64,000 nucleotides of DNA, taken from positions 103,461 to 167,460 of the forward strand of contig JARKQC010000243.1 of the NCBI GenBank assembly GCA_029974985.1, written 5' to 3'. Below the pieces are notes generated by a model that did no database searches, was not told where the DNA came from, and was given only the letters and a program-made list of their open reading frames with translations. Shown here piece after piece: positions 9,929 through 18,905 of the stretch. Within the stretch, counting starts at the first letter, position 1; each line of letters begins with the position of its first letter. This DNA comes from Bacteroidota bacterium (GTDB taxonomy: Bacteria; Bacteroidota; Ignavibacteria; Kapaibacteriales; UBA2268). The translations under genes and the position numbers were made by a program.

Positions 9929-10792
9929 ATGTTCGTAATTGTTGGTTTTATCATTGTATTTGTGTGTGTATTTGGCGGATTTATATGGGCTGCCCATTTT
10001 GATATGAGAGCAGTTGCATTTTTCTTACACCCTTATGAATATATAATAATTGGTGGAGCGGCTATTGGCTCAATGTTAATTTCTAATCCGATGCATTTAA
10101 ATACTGAAATTATTAAAGGAATTTTGGGTACCTTAAAAGGTACTAAAGTGAACAAACAAGCATACATTGATTTACTTAAAATGCTTTATGAGTTATTTCA
10201 ATTTGCAAAAAGAGACGGTTTAATCGCACTCGAACAACATATTGAAAATCCAAAGGATAGCTCCATTTTATCCAAATATCCTACTTTTCTAGAAAATCAT
10301 CATGCAGTTGATTTTCTATGTGATACTCTAAAAATTGTATTATCTGGCGGCGTACCTGCACACGAATTAGAGGAGTTGATGGATATTGACCTTGAGAATA
10401 TTAAAGCCGAAGCTCATCACGCACCCACTGCATTAAATACTGTATCAGATGCTCTACCCGGCTTAGGTATTGTAGCGGCTGTTCTTGGTATTATAGTAAC
10501 GATGCTTGCGATAACCGAAGGTGCTGAAACTGTTGGTGCAAAAGTTGGTGGAGCCTTAGTTGGTACTTTTATGGGTGTGTTATTAGCTTATGGTTTCGTA
10601 GGTCCTTTAGCAAGAAATATGGAGGGTATAGCAAATGGTGAAGCCAAATATCTCGAAGTGATTAAGACTGCTTTATTAGCATTTACAAAAAGTATGCCTC
10701 CAACAGTTGCTATAGAATATGGACGACGTGCAATTGACCCACATAATAGACCAAGCTTTGTTGAAACTGAAGAAGCTATTAAGAATAATTAA
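9929..10792 (+). CDS. motA: MotA-family stator subunit (flagellar motor ion channel)
   Basis: This 287-residue protein is close to the usual MotA length (~290). Four membrane segments are visible: two near the N-terminus (residues 1-25 and ~33-52) and two around 175-200 and 205-230. The functional prolines of the family are present: Pro177 in DALPGLGIVAAVLG and Pro226 in YGFVGPLARNME. MotA surrounds MotB to form an ion channel whose flow drives rotation of the flagellar rotor. A strong AGGAG ribosome-binding site lies about 8 nt before the ATG. motB follows after 11 nt. No other flagellar genes are in the window, so the call rests on sequence and the motAB pairing. An ExbB/TolQ-type protein is less likely given the length and the MotA-specific motifs. 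Confidence 0.9.
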   Translation: MFVIVGFIIVFVCVFGGFIWAAHFDMRAVAFFLHPYEYIIIGGAAIGSMLISNPMHLNTEIIKGILGTLKGTKVNKQAYIDLLKMLYELFQFAKRDGLIALEQHIENPKDSSILSKYPTFLENHHAVDFLCDTLKIVLSGGVPAHELEELMDIDLENIKAEAHHAPTALNTVSDALPGLGIVAAVLGIIVTMLAITEGAETVGAKVGGALVGTFMGVLLAYGFVGPLARNMEGIANGEAKYLEVIKTALLAFTKSMPPTVAIEYGRRAIDPHNRPSFVETEEAIKNN

Positions 10793-10803
10793 TATAAAAT
10801 ATT

Positions 10804-11724
10804 ATGGCAAACGAAGATAAACATCAAAAAGAACAGCCCATAATAATCAAAAAGGTTAAAAAAGGTGGGGGACACGGTCATCACGGCGGTGCTTGGAAAG
10901 TTGCTTATGCTGATTTTGTTACAGCTATGATGGCTTTCTTTATTGTAATGTGGATATTAGCTTCAAGCGAAGAAGTAAAACAATCAGTATCGGATTATTT
11001 TAATAATCCTACAGAATATAGTATTTTTACTGGGCAAAGAAAAACTGGCTCTGTACCCGTTGATTTGAATTTGAATTTAGCAGACCCACAGTCTGGCCGT
11101 AAAGTTGATAGCAAATCAGATAATATAATTAAATTCGATAAAGAAATGACCGATACTTTAGTTGGGCGCTTTATGCAAAAAGCGGCAAATGATAGTATGA
11201 GTGCTGCTAAAAAAGTTGAAGGCACTGCAAAAGAGTTAGATCAAATAATTAAGAAGTTAGAAAATGAAAAACCAGATTTAAAGCCAATTTTAAACTCTAT
11301 AAAAATTGAAATGACAAGTGAGGGATTGAGAATAGAATTACTAGAAACTTCTGAAAATTGTTTCTTTGAGGTCGGAAGCTCTAAATTAAGTAGTCAAGCA
11401 TTAGAAATTTTAAAATTATTAGCTAAAGAAATTGGTAAGTTGCCGAATTATGTCGAACTCGAAGGGCATACAGATTCAAGAGCATATAAAAGTAATACTG
11501 GATATACAAATTGGGATTTATCCAGCGATAGAGCAAATTCCGCTAGACGTGTGTTGCAAAATTATGGATTGTGGGAGGGGCAATTAACACGTGTTACTGG
11601 ATATGCAGACCAAAAATTAAGAAATCCAGATAATCCATTTGATATGACTAATAGAAGAATTAGTATTCTTGTCAAGCATATAAAAGTTAATCAATTTTTA
11701 CCATTAGAACAAGGAGCTAAATAA
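10804..11724 (+). CDS. motB: MotB-family stator subunit with OmpA-like peptidoglycan-binding domain
   Basis: This is a 306-residue protein. A Gly/His/Lys-rich cytoplasmic N-terminus leads into one transmembrane helix with the proton-conducting motif AYADFVTAMMAFFIVMW; Asp37 is the equivalent of the essential E. coli Asp32. The sequence around it resembles H+-type MotB rather than Na+-type PomB. Residues ~185-300 form the OmpA/MotB domain (LEGHTDSRAY, LSSDRANSARRVL, NRRISILV), which anchors the stator to peptidoglycan. The segment between them holds the plug and linker. It lies 11 nt after motA, and the pseudo-HD-GYP gene starts 2 nt after its stop, so all three form one operon. Confidence 0.92.
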   Translation: MANEDKHQKEQPIIIKKVKKGGGHGHHGGAWKVAYADFVTAMMAFFIVMWILASSEEVKQSVSDYFNNPTEYSIFTGQRKTGSVPVDLNLNLADPQSGRKVDSKSDNIIKFDKEMTDTLVGRFMQKAANDSMSAAKKVEGTAKELDQIIKKLENEKPDLKPILNSIKIEMTSEGLRIELLETSENCFFEVGSSKLSSQALEILKLLAKEIGKLPNYVELEGHTDSRAYKSNTGYTNWDLSSDRANSARRVLQNYGLWEGQLTRVTGYADQKLRNPDNPFDMTNRRISILVKHIKVNQFLPLEQGAK

Positions 11725-11726
11725 AA

Positions 11727-12923
11727 ATGGGCGATATTAAATTACTGATTCTTGATGAGGATATATCAAGAATTAATATAATTATTAGAATTATTCAGGA
11801 TAAATTTAAAAATATTAAATGTATCTATGCTAATAATTATAATGATGGTATAAATCTTTTAAAAAATGAAAAACCCAATATTGTAATTTCAAAATATTCA
11901 ATTACATCAAATAATAATTTTCAAATTATTAATATAATTAGAAATGATAATGATTTAAAAAATATCTATTTTATAACTTTGGTTAATACTGAAGATGATA
12001 TCAATAATATTCAATTGAAAAATATTAGTATTGATGATTATTGTTATAGTACTATTTCTTCTGATAAAGTTTTTTTTAGAATTAATTCTGCTATTAGAAT
12101 TTTAAATATGCAGAAACAAATTCGCGATGAGAATGAATTGCTTATTCAACTTGCCGAACAGCTTGAAGTCGAAATACAAGACACTATCAAACTTGCAGTA
12201 AAATTTCTTGAAGCAAGAATACCTTCTACAATAGATACATTAAAAAAAGTTGCGGAAGCCTCTGTTTGGATAGCTAAGTCTTATAATTCTCTTACAACTG
12301 AACAAATTAGAGATTTAGAAATTGCCGCATATTTATCACAAGCAGGTCGAATTTATTTAAATGATGAATTATTAAATACGCCAGTTATGGTAAATGGGCG
12401 GCCTTCTAATGAATTTATGTATTCAGTGCCAAAATTAGGTAAAGAAATCTTATCATCTATCAGACGATATGAAGAAGTTAGTAAAATTGTATATCATATT
12501 TATGAGAACTTTGATGGTACGGGCATTCCAGACCAATTAAAATCTTGGCAAATCCCTTATGAATCTCGTATAATTAGAGTTGCATCAGATTATAATGAAT
12601 TGAAAACTATTTATAAAAAAACTCCTGGGCAAGCAATTGAAATAATTAAGTCTGAAGCTCAAAGATTATATGATCATAGAGTTGCAATCCTTATGGAGCA
12701 TTACGTTAAATCTAATGAAAAAACAGAAAAAAATGAGAATGAAATTGCAGTCAATATAATTGAATTAAAAAATGGTATGACTCTAACACGTGATATATAT
12801 ACTGAAAAAGGTTTGAAACTAATACCATCAGGAGCTGTTTTAACTGCAAGTATTATTCAAAAAATTGTTTCTCATAACACTTCCGACCCAATTTTAGGTA
12901 ATATTTATGTTAAAAGACTTTAG
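11727..12923 (+). CDS. Degenerate receiver + degenerate HD-GYP protein in the motAB operon
   Basis: This is a 398-residue protein. Residues 1-~120 fold like a response-regulator receiver: the acidic residues (LILDED) remain, but the phosphoacceptor Asp is replaced (PNIVISK, Lys56) and the conserved late Lys is missing. Residues ~150-330 align with HD-GYP phosphodiesterases, but the metal ligands are lost. HDxGK reads SQAGR, the HHExxDGxGYP motif reads IYENFDGTGIP, and VADxYDAL reads VASDYNEL. Residues ~345-398 match the 'LxxGMxLxxDIY…G.KLIPSGAVLT' C-terminal module common in HD-GYP proteins. It is therefore probably a non-catalytic signalling or scaffold protein. Being 2 nt after motB, it may modulate the stator; that role is inferred from context. 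Confidence 0.8.
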   Translation: MGDIKLLILDEDISRINIIIRIIQDKFKNIKCIYANNYNDGINLLKNEKPNIVISKYSITSNNNFQIINIIRNDNDLKNIYFITLVNTEDDINNIQLKNISIDDYCYSTISSDKVFFRINSAIRILNMQKQIRDENELLIQLAEQLEVEIQDTIKLAVKFLEARIPSTIDTLKKVAEASVWIAKSYNSLTTEQIRDLEIAAYLSQAGRIYLNDELLNTPVMVNGRPSNEFMYSVPKLGKEILSSIRRYEEVSKIVYHIYENFDGTGIPDQLKSWQIPYESRIIRVASDYNELKTIYKKTPGQAIEIIKSEAQRLYDHRVAILMEHYVKSNEKTEKNENEIAVNIIELKNGMTLTRDIYTEKGLKLIPSGAVLTASIIQKIVSHNTSDPILGNIYVKRL

Positions 12924-12935
12924 TATTAAAATAAA

Positions 12936-13901
12936 TTAGTTTTTTGTTAATGTATTTGTATTGATTATTTTATAATTTGTTATATATTTGGGCTCTGTGT
13001 TAATAATTTTGAGATTTGATGGATATTCGATTTTAGGAATTAACACACCAGATTTATCATTAATTATATCAGCATAATTAATTGTTACATTTATTTTATC
13101 AGGGGTTAAATCTATTATTTCTTTGATTCCACCTCTAAATGTAAGTGTCAGGAAATTAGGATAAATAATATAGTTTTGAGGCATTACTCCACCTCGAATA
13201 TTAATTCTAATTTCATCAAAAGTAACCTCGGCAGTTTGTTGGATATTTGCAGTAAATTTTACGTATTTTTTATCAATATTAACAATACCTTGTAATGAAT
13301 CAGATAATTCAATTTCCTTAGTAAAACTTTTATTTATATTATTATAAACAATAGGTTTTGTTCGCCATAATTTTATATTTTTAATTATTTTATCATTGCC
13401 TCGAATTTCCACAAATTCAGGCTCGATTTTTGGGCTACCAACTATCGTAAAGCCATCAGAAGGATTTATAATAAAATCAGGCTCGACTTTAACCATATAT
13501 GAAGAGATTTTACCAGTCTGAATTACTAAGTTATCATTTAAAATATCTGTTAATTCAACCCTTTCCATAGACTGAACGCCTTTGATTAAATTCTGCCTTG
13601 TTATTGAATATTCAGTATCGTTAATGTTGCTCTGAGATAAATCAATAACAATTTTCTTTGAGTTATTAAAAAAAATTAGATTAAATAAATTCCAGCCAGT
13701 ACCTTTTGATTCTACAGTTACAAATTTCGGTGGTTCTCCTTCGAATGCACGGTCTATTGGTAATTTTATAATTAATGGCATATTAATTATAGTGGAATAA
13801 TTTCCACTTAAAGTAGTATATAACCACAAAGAAATGGCAAAAATTAATGCACCCAAAAATGCTTTTTTAGATACTATATTTATAGATTTTTTAAAATCCA
13901 T
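12936..13901 (-). CDS. YbbR-like domain protein (CdaR-type membrane-anchored)
   Basis: This is a 321-residue protein from ATG 13901. A GTG at 13925 would add eight residues before the natural MDFKKS start. One N-terminal membrane anchor (residues ~14-33, AFLGALIFAISLWLYTTL) is followed by an extracytoplasmic region of beta-rich YbbR-like repeats; segments such as PEFVEIRGNDKIIKNI and LTLTFRGGIKEII show the pattern. In Firmicutes the YbbR protein CdaR binds and regulates the cyclic-di-AMP synthase CdaA, usually its upstream neighbour. Here the upstream gene is a small membrane protein unrelated to CdaA, so a c-di-AMP link cannot be claimed. It converges with the motAB operon (12-nt gap). Confidence 0.65.
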   Translation of the reverse strand: MDFKKSINIVSKKAFLGALIFAISLWLYTTLSGNYSTIINMPLIIKLPIDRAFEGEPPKFVTVESKGTGWNLFNLIFFNNSKKIVIDLSQSNINDTEYSITRQNLIKGVQSMERVELTDILNDNLVIQTGKISSYMVKVEPDFIINPSDGFTIVGSPKIEPEFVEIRGNDKIIKNIKLWRTKPIVYNNINKSFTKEIELSDSLQGIVNIDKKYVKFTANIQQTAEVTFDEIRINIRGGVMPQNYIIYPNFLTLTFRGGIKEIIDLTPDKINVTINYADIINDKSGVLIPKIEYPSNLKIINTEPKYITNYKIINTNTLTKN

Positions 13902-13941
13902 TATTTGATAATTCCTATATACCACATAATAAAATATGATT

Positions 13942-14457
13942 TTAATTTTTTAATTCAGATAATGGTTTCCATATCGAAAAAGCAATTATTGTAAAATTTG
14001 CTAAATAAGAAATCCCAGACAGTATAGTATTCAAATTACTTTTATATCTATTGAAAATAGTAGATTTAATATCTGAACTCATAAATGATAAGTCATTATA
14101 AAATAAAGCCCGACTAATAGAAAAATCATTATATATATTATAAATAACTATTGGAGATACTAGTAGAAATAAAACTATTGACATAAATAGCCAACCTTGA
14201 TTTTTCAAATATTTTCTTTCCATTATAAGTATTATATTAGACACTAAAAATGCTAAAATATAAGAAATACTAGTATAAGTTGATGCTGAAATAAAAAGAT
14301 AAATATTATAATCAATTATTTCACTTGTATAAAAATTCTTATAAGTCAATTCAGTACCTGGAACAAACAAATCAAAAATTATGACATTTCTAATTACTGA
14401 GCCGCCTAACCAAATTACTAATGATATAGCAAAAATAAAATATAAAACTTTTTTCAA
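13942..14457 (-). CDS. Uncharacterised four-helix membrane protein
   Basis: This is a 171-residue protein I do not recognise. Hydrophobic segments lie near residues 4-30 (containing VIWLGGSVIRN), 56-78, 88-107 and 146-165. The arrangement suggests four membrane helices with a polar loop between the third and fourth. The W-x-GG-SVIRN segment might help identify a family. It is 40 nt upstream of the YbbR-like gene on the same strand and probably shares its promoter (box at 14490-14497). Confidence 0.6.
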   Translation of the reverse strand: MKKVLYFIFAISLVIWLGGSVIRNVIIFDLFVPGTELTYKNFYTSEIIDYNIYLFISASTYTSISYILAFLVSNIILIMERKYLKNQGWLFMSIVLFLLVSPIVIYNIYNDFSISRALFYNDLSFMSSDIKSTIFNRYKSNLNTILSGISYLANFTIIAFSIWKPLSELKN

Positions 14458-14489
14458 ACAAATATACCATATAAATTATTAATAAGATA

Positions 14490-14497
14490 CAAAAATA
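14490..14497 (-). promoter_or_regulatory. Bacteroidota-type -7 promoter box on the minus strand
   Basis: CAAAAATA on the plus strand reads TATTTTTG on the minus strand and lies 33 nt before the ATG (14457) of the small membrane protein. It is an exact TAnnTTTG match in a divergent intergenic region. Confidence 0.5.
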
Positions 14498-14564
14498 CAA
14501 AATGTATTATAAATTAAAACTAAATAAAAACGTCAAACTCAATTTTATGATAAAAGTATAAAAT

Positions 14565-15959
14565 ATGCTACAAAATTATGCCGAATTTAGTGGATTGGAA
14601 TTAATTGCAATATTTAGTGAGAAAAATTTATTTAATATTGATGAAAGTTACAATTCTATAGGTGTTTCAAGTGATTCGAGGTTAGTTAAAGAAGGTGAGA
14701 TTTTTGTTGCTATCAAAGGTGAGAAATTTGATGGACATAATTTTATATCAAAAGCCTTCGAAGCGAATGTTAAAGCTTGTATGATTTCAATAGATGAATT
14801 TAATAAATTAAAAGATATCTATCCCAATAAATCTTTTATTATTGTTGAAGATACATTACTTGGCTTAGGGCAATTAGCCGCATATCATAGAAATCGTTTT
14901 GAAATTCCAATAATTGCTATTGGTGGCTCTAATGGAAAAACAACTACAAAGGAAATGATTGCAAAAGTTTTATCTTCCAAATATAATGTATTAAAAACTT
15001 ATGCAAATTATAATAATCAAATAGGAGTTCCTTTTGTACTTTTACAACTTAATAAAGAATTTGATATTGCAGTTCTTGAATTAGGTACAAACTCACCAGG
15101 TGAAATTTATTATTTAGCAAATCTTGTAAAACCAACGCATGCTCTTATTACAAATATTGGAAAAGAACATCTGGAATTTTTATTAGATTTAGACGGTGTC
15201 GAGTTAGAAGAAACTTATTTATTCTCTGCTGTAATAAATAGTGGACTTGGTTTTATAAATTTTGATGATGAAAGATTAAAAAACTATGTTAATATTTTAG
15301 GCAAATTTGTTAGCTATGGTATTAGTAAAAATGCACAATTAAGATATTCATATTCTTTAAATGATTCGCTTAATCCTCAAATTACAATCAATTATAATGA
15401 TAATTCTTATAATATTAATTTAAAAACTATTGGATATACATCTGCTTTAAATGCAGTTGCCACAGTGGCAGTTGCAAGTCAATTTAATATTGATAATAAT
15501 GAAATAATTAAATCATTAGAATCATTTTATCCTCTTGAAAGTAATGATGGTTATGCAAGAATGTCAATTAATAATATAAATGGAATTAAATTTATTAATG
15601 ATACTTATAATGCTAATCCAGATTCAATGTATGCGGGCTTGAAAAATTTTGAATTATTGGCTTGTAATGGGAAAAAAATAGCAGTTCTTGGAGATATGAA
15701 AGAATTAGGTGAATGCTCTAACGAAGAACATTACAAAATTATTGAGTATGCAATTTCATTCTGTAATAAAGTATTATTATTTGGTGATATTTTTTTGCAA
15801 GAAACTGAAAAATTTAATTCAAATAAGATTATGATTTTCAATTCGATTAATTCTTTAATTGAAGAATTACATAGCATTGCTGAAAGTGGAGATAGCGTTT
15901 TTGTAAAAGGTTCGAGAAGTATGAAAATGGAATTAGTAATTAATAGTTATAAAAATTAA
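14565..15959 (+). CDS. murF: UDP-N-acetylmuramoyl-tripeptide--D-alanyl-D-alanine ligase
   Basis: Adds D-Ala-D-Ala to UDP-MurNAc-tripeptide, the last cytoplasmic step in peptidoglycan precursor synthesis. At 464 residues it has normal length. The N-terminal substrate domain (SSDSRLVKEGEIFVAIKG…DGHNF) is typical of MurE/MurF. The ATP-binding loop IAIGGSNGKTTTKEMI has its lysine near residue 125, followed by the MurF-type YNNQIGVP motif. The C-terminal domain contains FINDTYNANPDSM and AVLGDMKELG. It heads a compact cluster: rnr follows after 14 nt. The other mur/fts genes are not adjacent, so it sits outside the usual dcw cluster. Confidence 0.95.
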   Translation: MLQNYAEFSGLELIAIFSEKNLFNIDESYNSIGVSSDSRLVKEGEIFVAIKGEKFDGHNFISKAFEANVKACMISIDEFNKLKDIYPNKSFIIVEDTLLGLGQLAAYHRNRFEIPIIAIGGSNGKTTTKEMIAKVLSSKYNVLKTYANYNNQIGVPFVLLQLNKEFDIAVLELGTNSPGEIYYLANLVKPTHALITNIGKEHLEFLLDLDGVELEETYLFSAVINSGLGFINFDDERLKNYVNILGKFVSYGISKNAQLRYSYSLNDSLNPQITINYNDNSYNINLKTIGYTSALNAVATVAVASQFNIDNNEIIKSLESFYPLESNDGYARMSINNINGIKFINDTYNANPDSMYAGLKNFELLACNGKKIAVLGDMKELGECSNEEHYKIIEYAISFCNKVLLFGDIFLQETEKFNSNKIMIFNSINSLIEELHSIAESGDSVFVKGSRSMKMELVINSYKN

Positions 15960-15973
15960 TTTTAAAATTTAAG

Positions 15974-18121
15974 ATGACAAGAGAAGAATTAATAAATAGA
16001 ATTGTAGAGTTAATTGCTAACTCCAAATCACCAATTAGCTTAAATAGAATTTCTAAGGATTTACAAATTGTTTCTAATACAAATGATTATTCAATTTTAA
16101 AAGATATCCTTGATGATTTATCCGAAAAACAAATTATTGAAAAATTAGCACGTAGAAAATTTGTAATAAAAACTTTTGTTGATAATTCAGAAGTTAAAGG
16201 TATATTTAGAATTGAGCATAACAAGGGTTTTGTTGAAACTGAAAACCCAGAATTAGAACGTATTATAATTAATGATAGATATTTTAATACTGCATTTGAT
16301 GGCGATACTGTATTAGTTCAACTTCACGCTACAAAATCTGGCAAAAAAGCAAAAGGCGAGATTATCGAAGTATTATCAAGAAAAAAAGTTGATATAGTCG
16401 GAACTGTAGATTTTAATGGATTTTTCTATTTTTTAATTCCAGATGACCAAACTTATTATGTGGATTTTTTAATTCCCGAAAAAAAACTATTAAATGCAAA
16501 AATAAAAGATAAAGTAAAATGTAGATTTTTAAAATGGGACGACCCTTCAATTAGTCCAAGTGTTGAAGTAATTGAAATAATTGGAACATCTGGTTTGCCA
16601 AGTGTCGAATATGACTCAATTATTAAAGAATTTGACTTGCCAACAGAATTTCCAGAAGAAGTTATTGATGAAGCAAATTCATTTAAAGCACCGGGAAAAA
16701 GAAAGCCAGCTGGGCGTCTTGATTTACGGAATGAATTAATAATTACTATTGACCCTTATGATGCCAAAGATTTTGATGATGCTTTATCACTGAAAATACT
16801 TGAAAATGGAAATTATTATTTAGGTGTTCATATCGCTGATGCAAGCCATTATGTTCAAGAAAACTCACAATTAGATATAGAAGCAAGATTTAGAGGCAAC
16901 AGTATTTATCTTGTTGATAGAGTAATACCTATGCTACCAGAAGAACTTTCAAATGAAATATGCTCTTTGAAACCCAATGAACCACGATTAACTTTTTCTT
17001 GTTTTATGGAAATTAATTCAAATGGTATAGTTGAGAATTTCGAGATAGCAGAAGCTATAATAAATAATAAAAAAAGATATAGTTATGAGGAAGTTCTTGA
17101 TATAATCGAAACGGGTGAAGGAGAAAATTCTAAGCTTATTAAAAATTTATATGAATTAAGCGAAATATTAAGAAAAAATAGATTTAAAAATGGTGGTATT
17201 GATTTTTCTACACGAGAGTATAAATTTGTTCTCGATGAAAATAAATATCCAATAGATGTAAAAGTTAAAGAAACGACAAAATCTACTTCTCTTGTTGAAG
17301 AGTGTATGTTGATAACAAATCAGACAATTGCCAAATATTTTACTACTTTATCAAAAAAATACATTAAATCCAGCAACTTACCTTGTGTTTATAGAATTCA
17401 CGAGCCGCCAGACCCCAAAAAATTAATTGATGTTATTGAGTTTATTAAAATTTTCGGATTGAAAAATCTCAAAAAAAATCCAAGTTCAAAAGAAATAAAT
17501 AATATTTTAAAGCACTTTGAAGAATTACCCGAAAAACCCGTAGTTCATCAAGTTCTTATTAGAGCTATGGCAAAAGCAGTTTACTCAAATGTTAATATTG
17601 GGCATTATGGATTAGGATATAAAGAATATCTCCATTTTACATCACCTATACGCCGTTATCCAGATTTGGTAATTCATAGAATATTAAAAGAATATATTTC
17701 ATCAGAAATTGACAATAATAGATTGAGTTATTTACGTATTTTTTGTAGAGATACGGGAAATCATTGTAGTGAAACAGAAAGAGTAGCTATGGAAGCTGAA
17801 CGAGCATCTGTTAAACTTACTCATACTGTTATGGCAAGTAGCTTAATTGGCGAAATTTTTGATGGAACTATAACGGGAGTAACGAGTTTTGGTTTGTTTA
17901 TACAAATTGATGGAATTTTTGCAGAAGGACTATTACACATTAAAGATTTGAATGATGATTATTATATTTTTGATGAATCTAATTTTAGATTAGTTGGCAG
18001 AAGAACAAAACAAATTTTTGGTTTTGGTACAAGAATAAAGGTTAAGATCATCAAAGTAAATGTAGATAAAAGAACAATAGATTTTGCATATATAAAAAAT
18101 AAAAAACTAAATTTATTATGA
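15974..18121 (+). CDS. rnr: Ribonuclease R (RNB-family 3'-5' exoribonuclease)
   Basis: This 715-residue protein degrades structured RNA processively from the 3' end. Domain order: N-terminal winged-helix (residues ~1-65), cold-shock domains, and the RNB catalytic domain with the metal-binding signature IDPYDAKDFDDA starting at Asp260. Downstream come the conserved YRIHEPPD and FTSPIRRYPDL motifs. A C-terminal S1 RNA-binding domain covers ~625-705 (GEIFDGTITGVTSFGLFIQI). The length is slightly shorter than E. coli RNase R (~810), mostly for lack of a long lysine-rich tail. The stop overlaps the ATPase gene start in an ATGA arrangement (4 nt), so the two are translationally coupled. Confidence 0.95.
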   Translation: MTREELINRIVELIANSKSPISLNRISKDLQIVSNTNDYSILKDILDDLSEKQIIEKLARRKFVIKTFVDNSEVKGIFRIEHNKGFVETENPELERIIINDRYFNTAFDGDTVLVQLHATKSGKKAKGEIIEVLSRKKVDIVGTVDFNGFFYFLIPDDQTYYVDFLIPEKKLLNAKIKDKVKCRFLKWDDPSISPSVEVIEIIGTSGLPSVEYDSIIKEFDLPTEFPEEVIDEANSFKAPGKRKPAGRLDLRNELIITIDPYDAKDFDDALSLKILENGNYYLGVHIADASHYVQENSQLDIEARFRGNSIYLVDRVIPMLPEELSNEICSLKPNEPRLTFSCFMEINSNGIVENFEIAEAIINNKKRYSYEEVLDIIETGEGENSKLIKNLYELSEILRKNRFKNGGIDFSTREYKFVLDENKYPIDVKVKETTKSTSLVEECMLITNQTIAKYFTTLSKKYIKSSNLPCVYRIHEPPDPKKLIDVIEFIKIFGLKNLKKNPSSKEINNILKHFEELPEKPVVHQVLIRAMAKAVYSNVNIGHYGLGYKEYLHFTSPIRRYPDLVIHRILKEYISSEIDNNRLSYLRIFCRDTGNHCSETERVAMEAERASVKLTHTVMASSLIGEIFDGTITGVTSFGLFIQIDGIFAEGLLHIKDLNDDYYIFDESNFRLVGRRTKQIFGFGTRIKVKIIKVNVDKRTIDFAYIKNKKLNLL

Positions 18122-18900
18122 TTGAAATTAATAACTTAAAGAAAAGATTTGGACCAAAGATTGTAATAGATGGAGTTACGTTTAATATTCCGGACGGTGA
18201 TACTATTTGTATAATCGGCAAATCGGGTTCTGGAAAAAGTGTAATGCTAAAGCATATCGTAGGCTTATTATCGCCAGATGAAGGTTGTGTAAAAGTTGAT
18301 AGAATGCAAATCAATAAATTATCAAAAAAACAAATATTTGATATAAGAAAACAAATGGGATTTGTATTCCAAAGTGCGGCATTATTCGATTCTTTAACAG
18401 TATTTGAAAATTCAATACTTGGTATGTATGAACACGGAAATAGAAATTTCGATGAATTGGAGAAAGAATCAATACGCGTCTTATCTGCTGTACAGTTATT
18501 ACCGGATATAAATGATGTAGGGGAGACTGCTTTTCAAAAAGAATGGCAAATATTAAAAAATAAAAAACCTTCTGATTTGTCTGGTGGAATGAAAAAACGT
18601 GTTGGAGTTGCTCGCGCTTTGGTGGGTAATCCAAAATATATTTTTTACGATGAGCCTACAACAGGGCTTGATCCAGTTACTTCGCAGCAAATTGATGAAT
18701 TAATAGCAAATTTAGCGAATAATTTATCTATGACTTCTGTTGTTATTACTCATGATATGTTTTCTGTTTTTAGGATTGCAAAAACTGTAGCAATGTTACA
18801 CGATGGAAAACTTAGATACTTTGGAGATGTTGAAGGATTAAAAAATTCTAATGATGATGTAGTATCAGAATTTGTTGATAGATTTATATTAAAAGCATAA
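18118..18900 (+). CDS. ABC transporter ATP-binding protein, MlaF-like (lipid transport)
   Basis: This is a 260-residue stand-alone nucleotide-binding domain: Walker A GKSGSGKS (~residue 35), Q-loop FVFQSAALFDSLTVFEN, signature SGGMKKRVGVARAL, and Walker B IFYDEPTTGLDP with the catalytic Glu and the switch His in VVITHD. The 'GG(M)KKR…ARA' signature and the SAALFDSLTV Q-loop are typical of MlaF/TTG2A ATPases, which power phospholipid (MCE-type) transport between membranes. No MlaE permease or MlaD MCE protein is in the window; the next gene encodes a different membrane protein. It overlaps rnr by 4 nt. The subfamily call is good; the substrate is inferred. Confidence 0.85.
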   Translation: MIEINNLKKRFGPKIVIDGVTFNIPDGDTICIIGKSGSGKSVMLKHIVGLLSPDEGCVKVDRMQINKLSKKQIFDIRKQMGFVFQSAALFDSLTVFENSILGMYEHGNRNFDELEKESIRVLSAVQLLPDINDVGETAFQKEWQILKNKKPSDLSGGMKKRVGVARALVGNPKYIFYDEPTTGLDPVTSQQIDELIANLANNLSMTSVVITHDMFSVFRIAKTVAMLHDGKLRYFGDVEGLKNSNDDVVSEFVDRFILKA

Positions 18901-18905
18901 TTATA

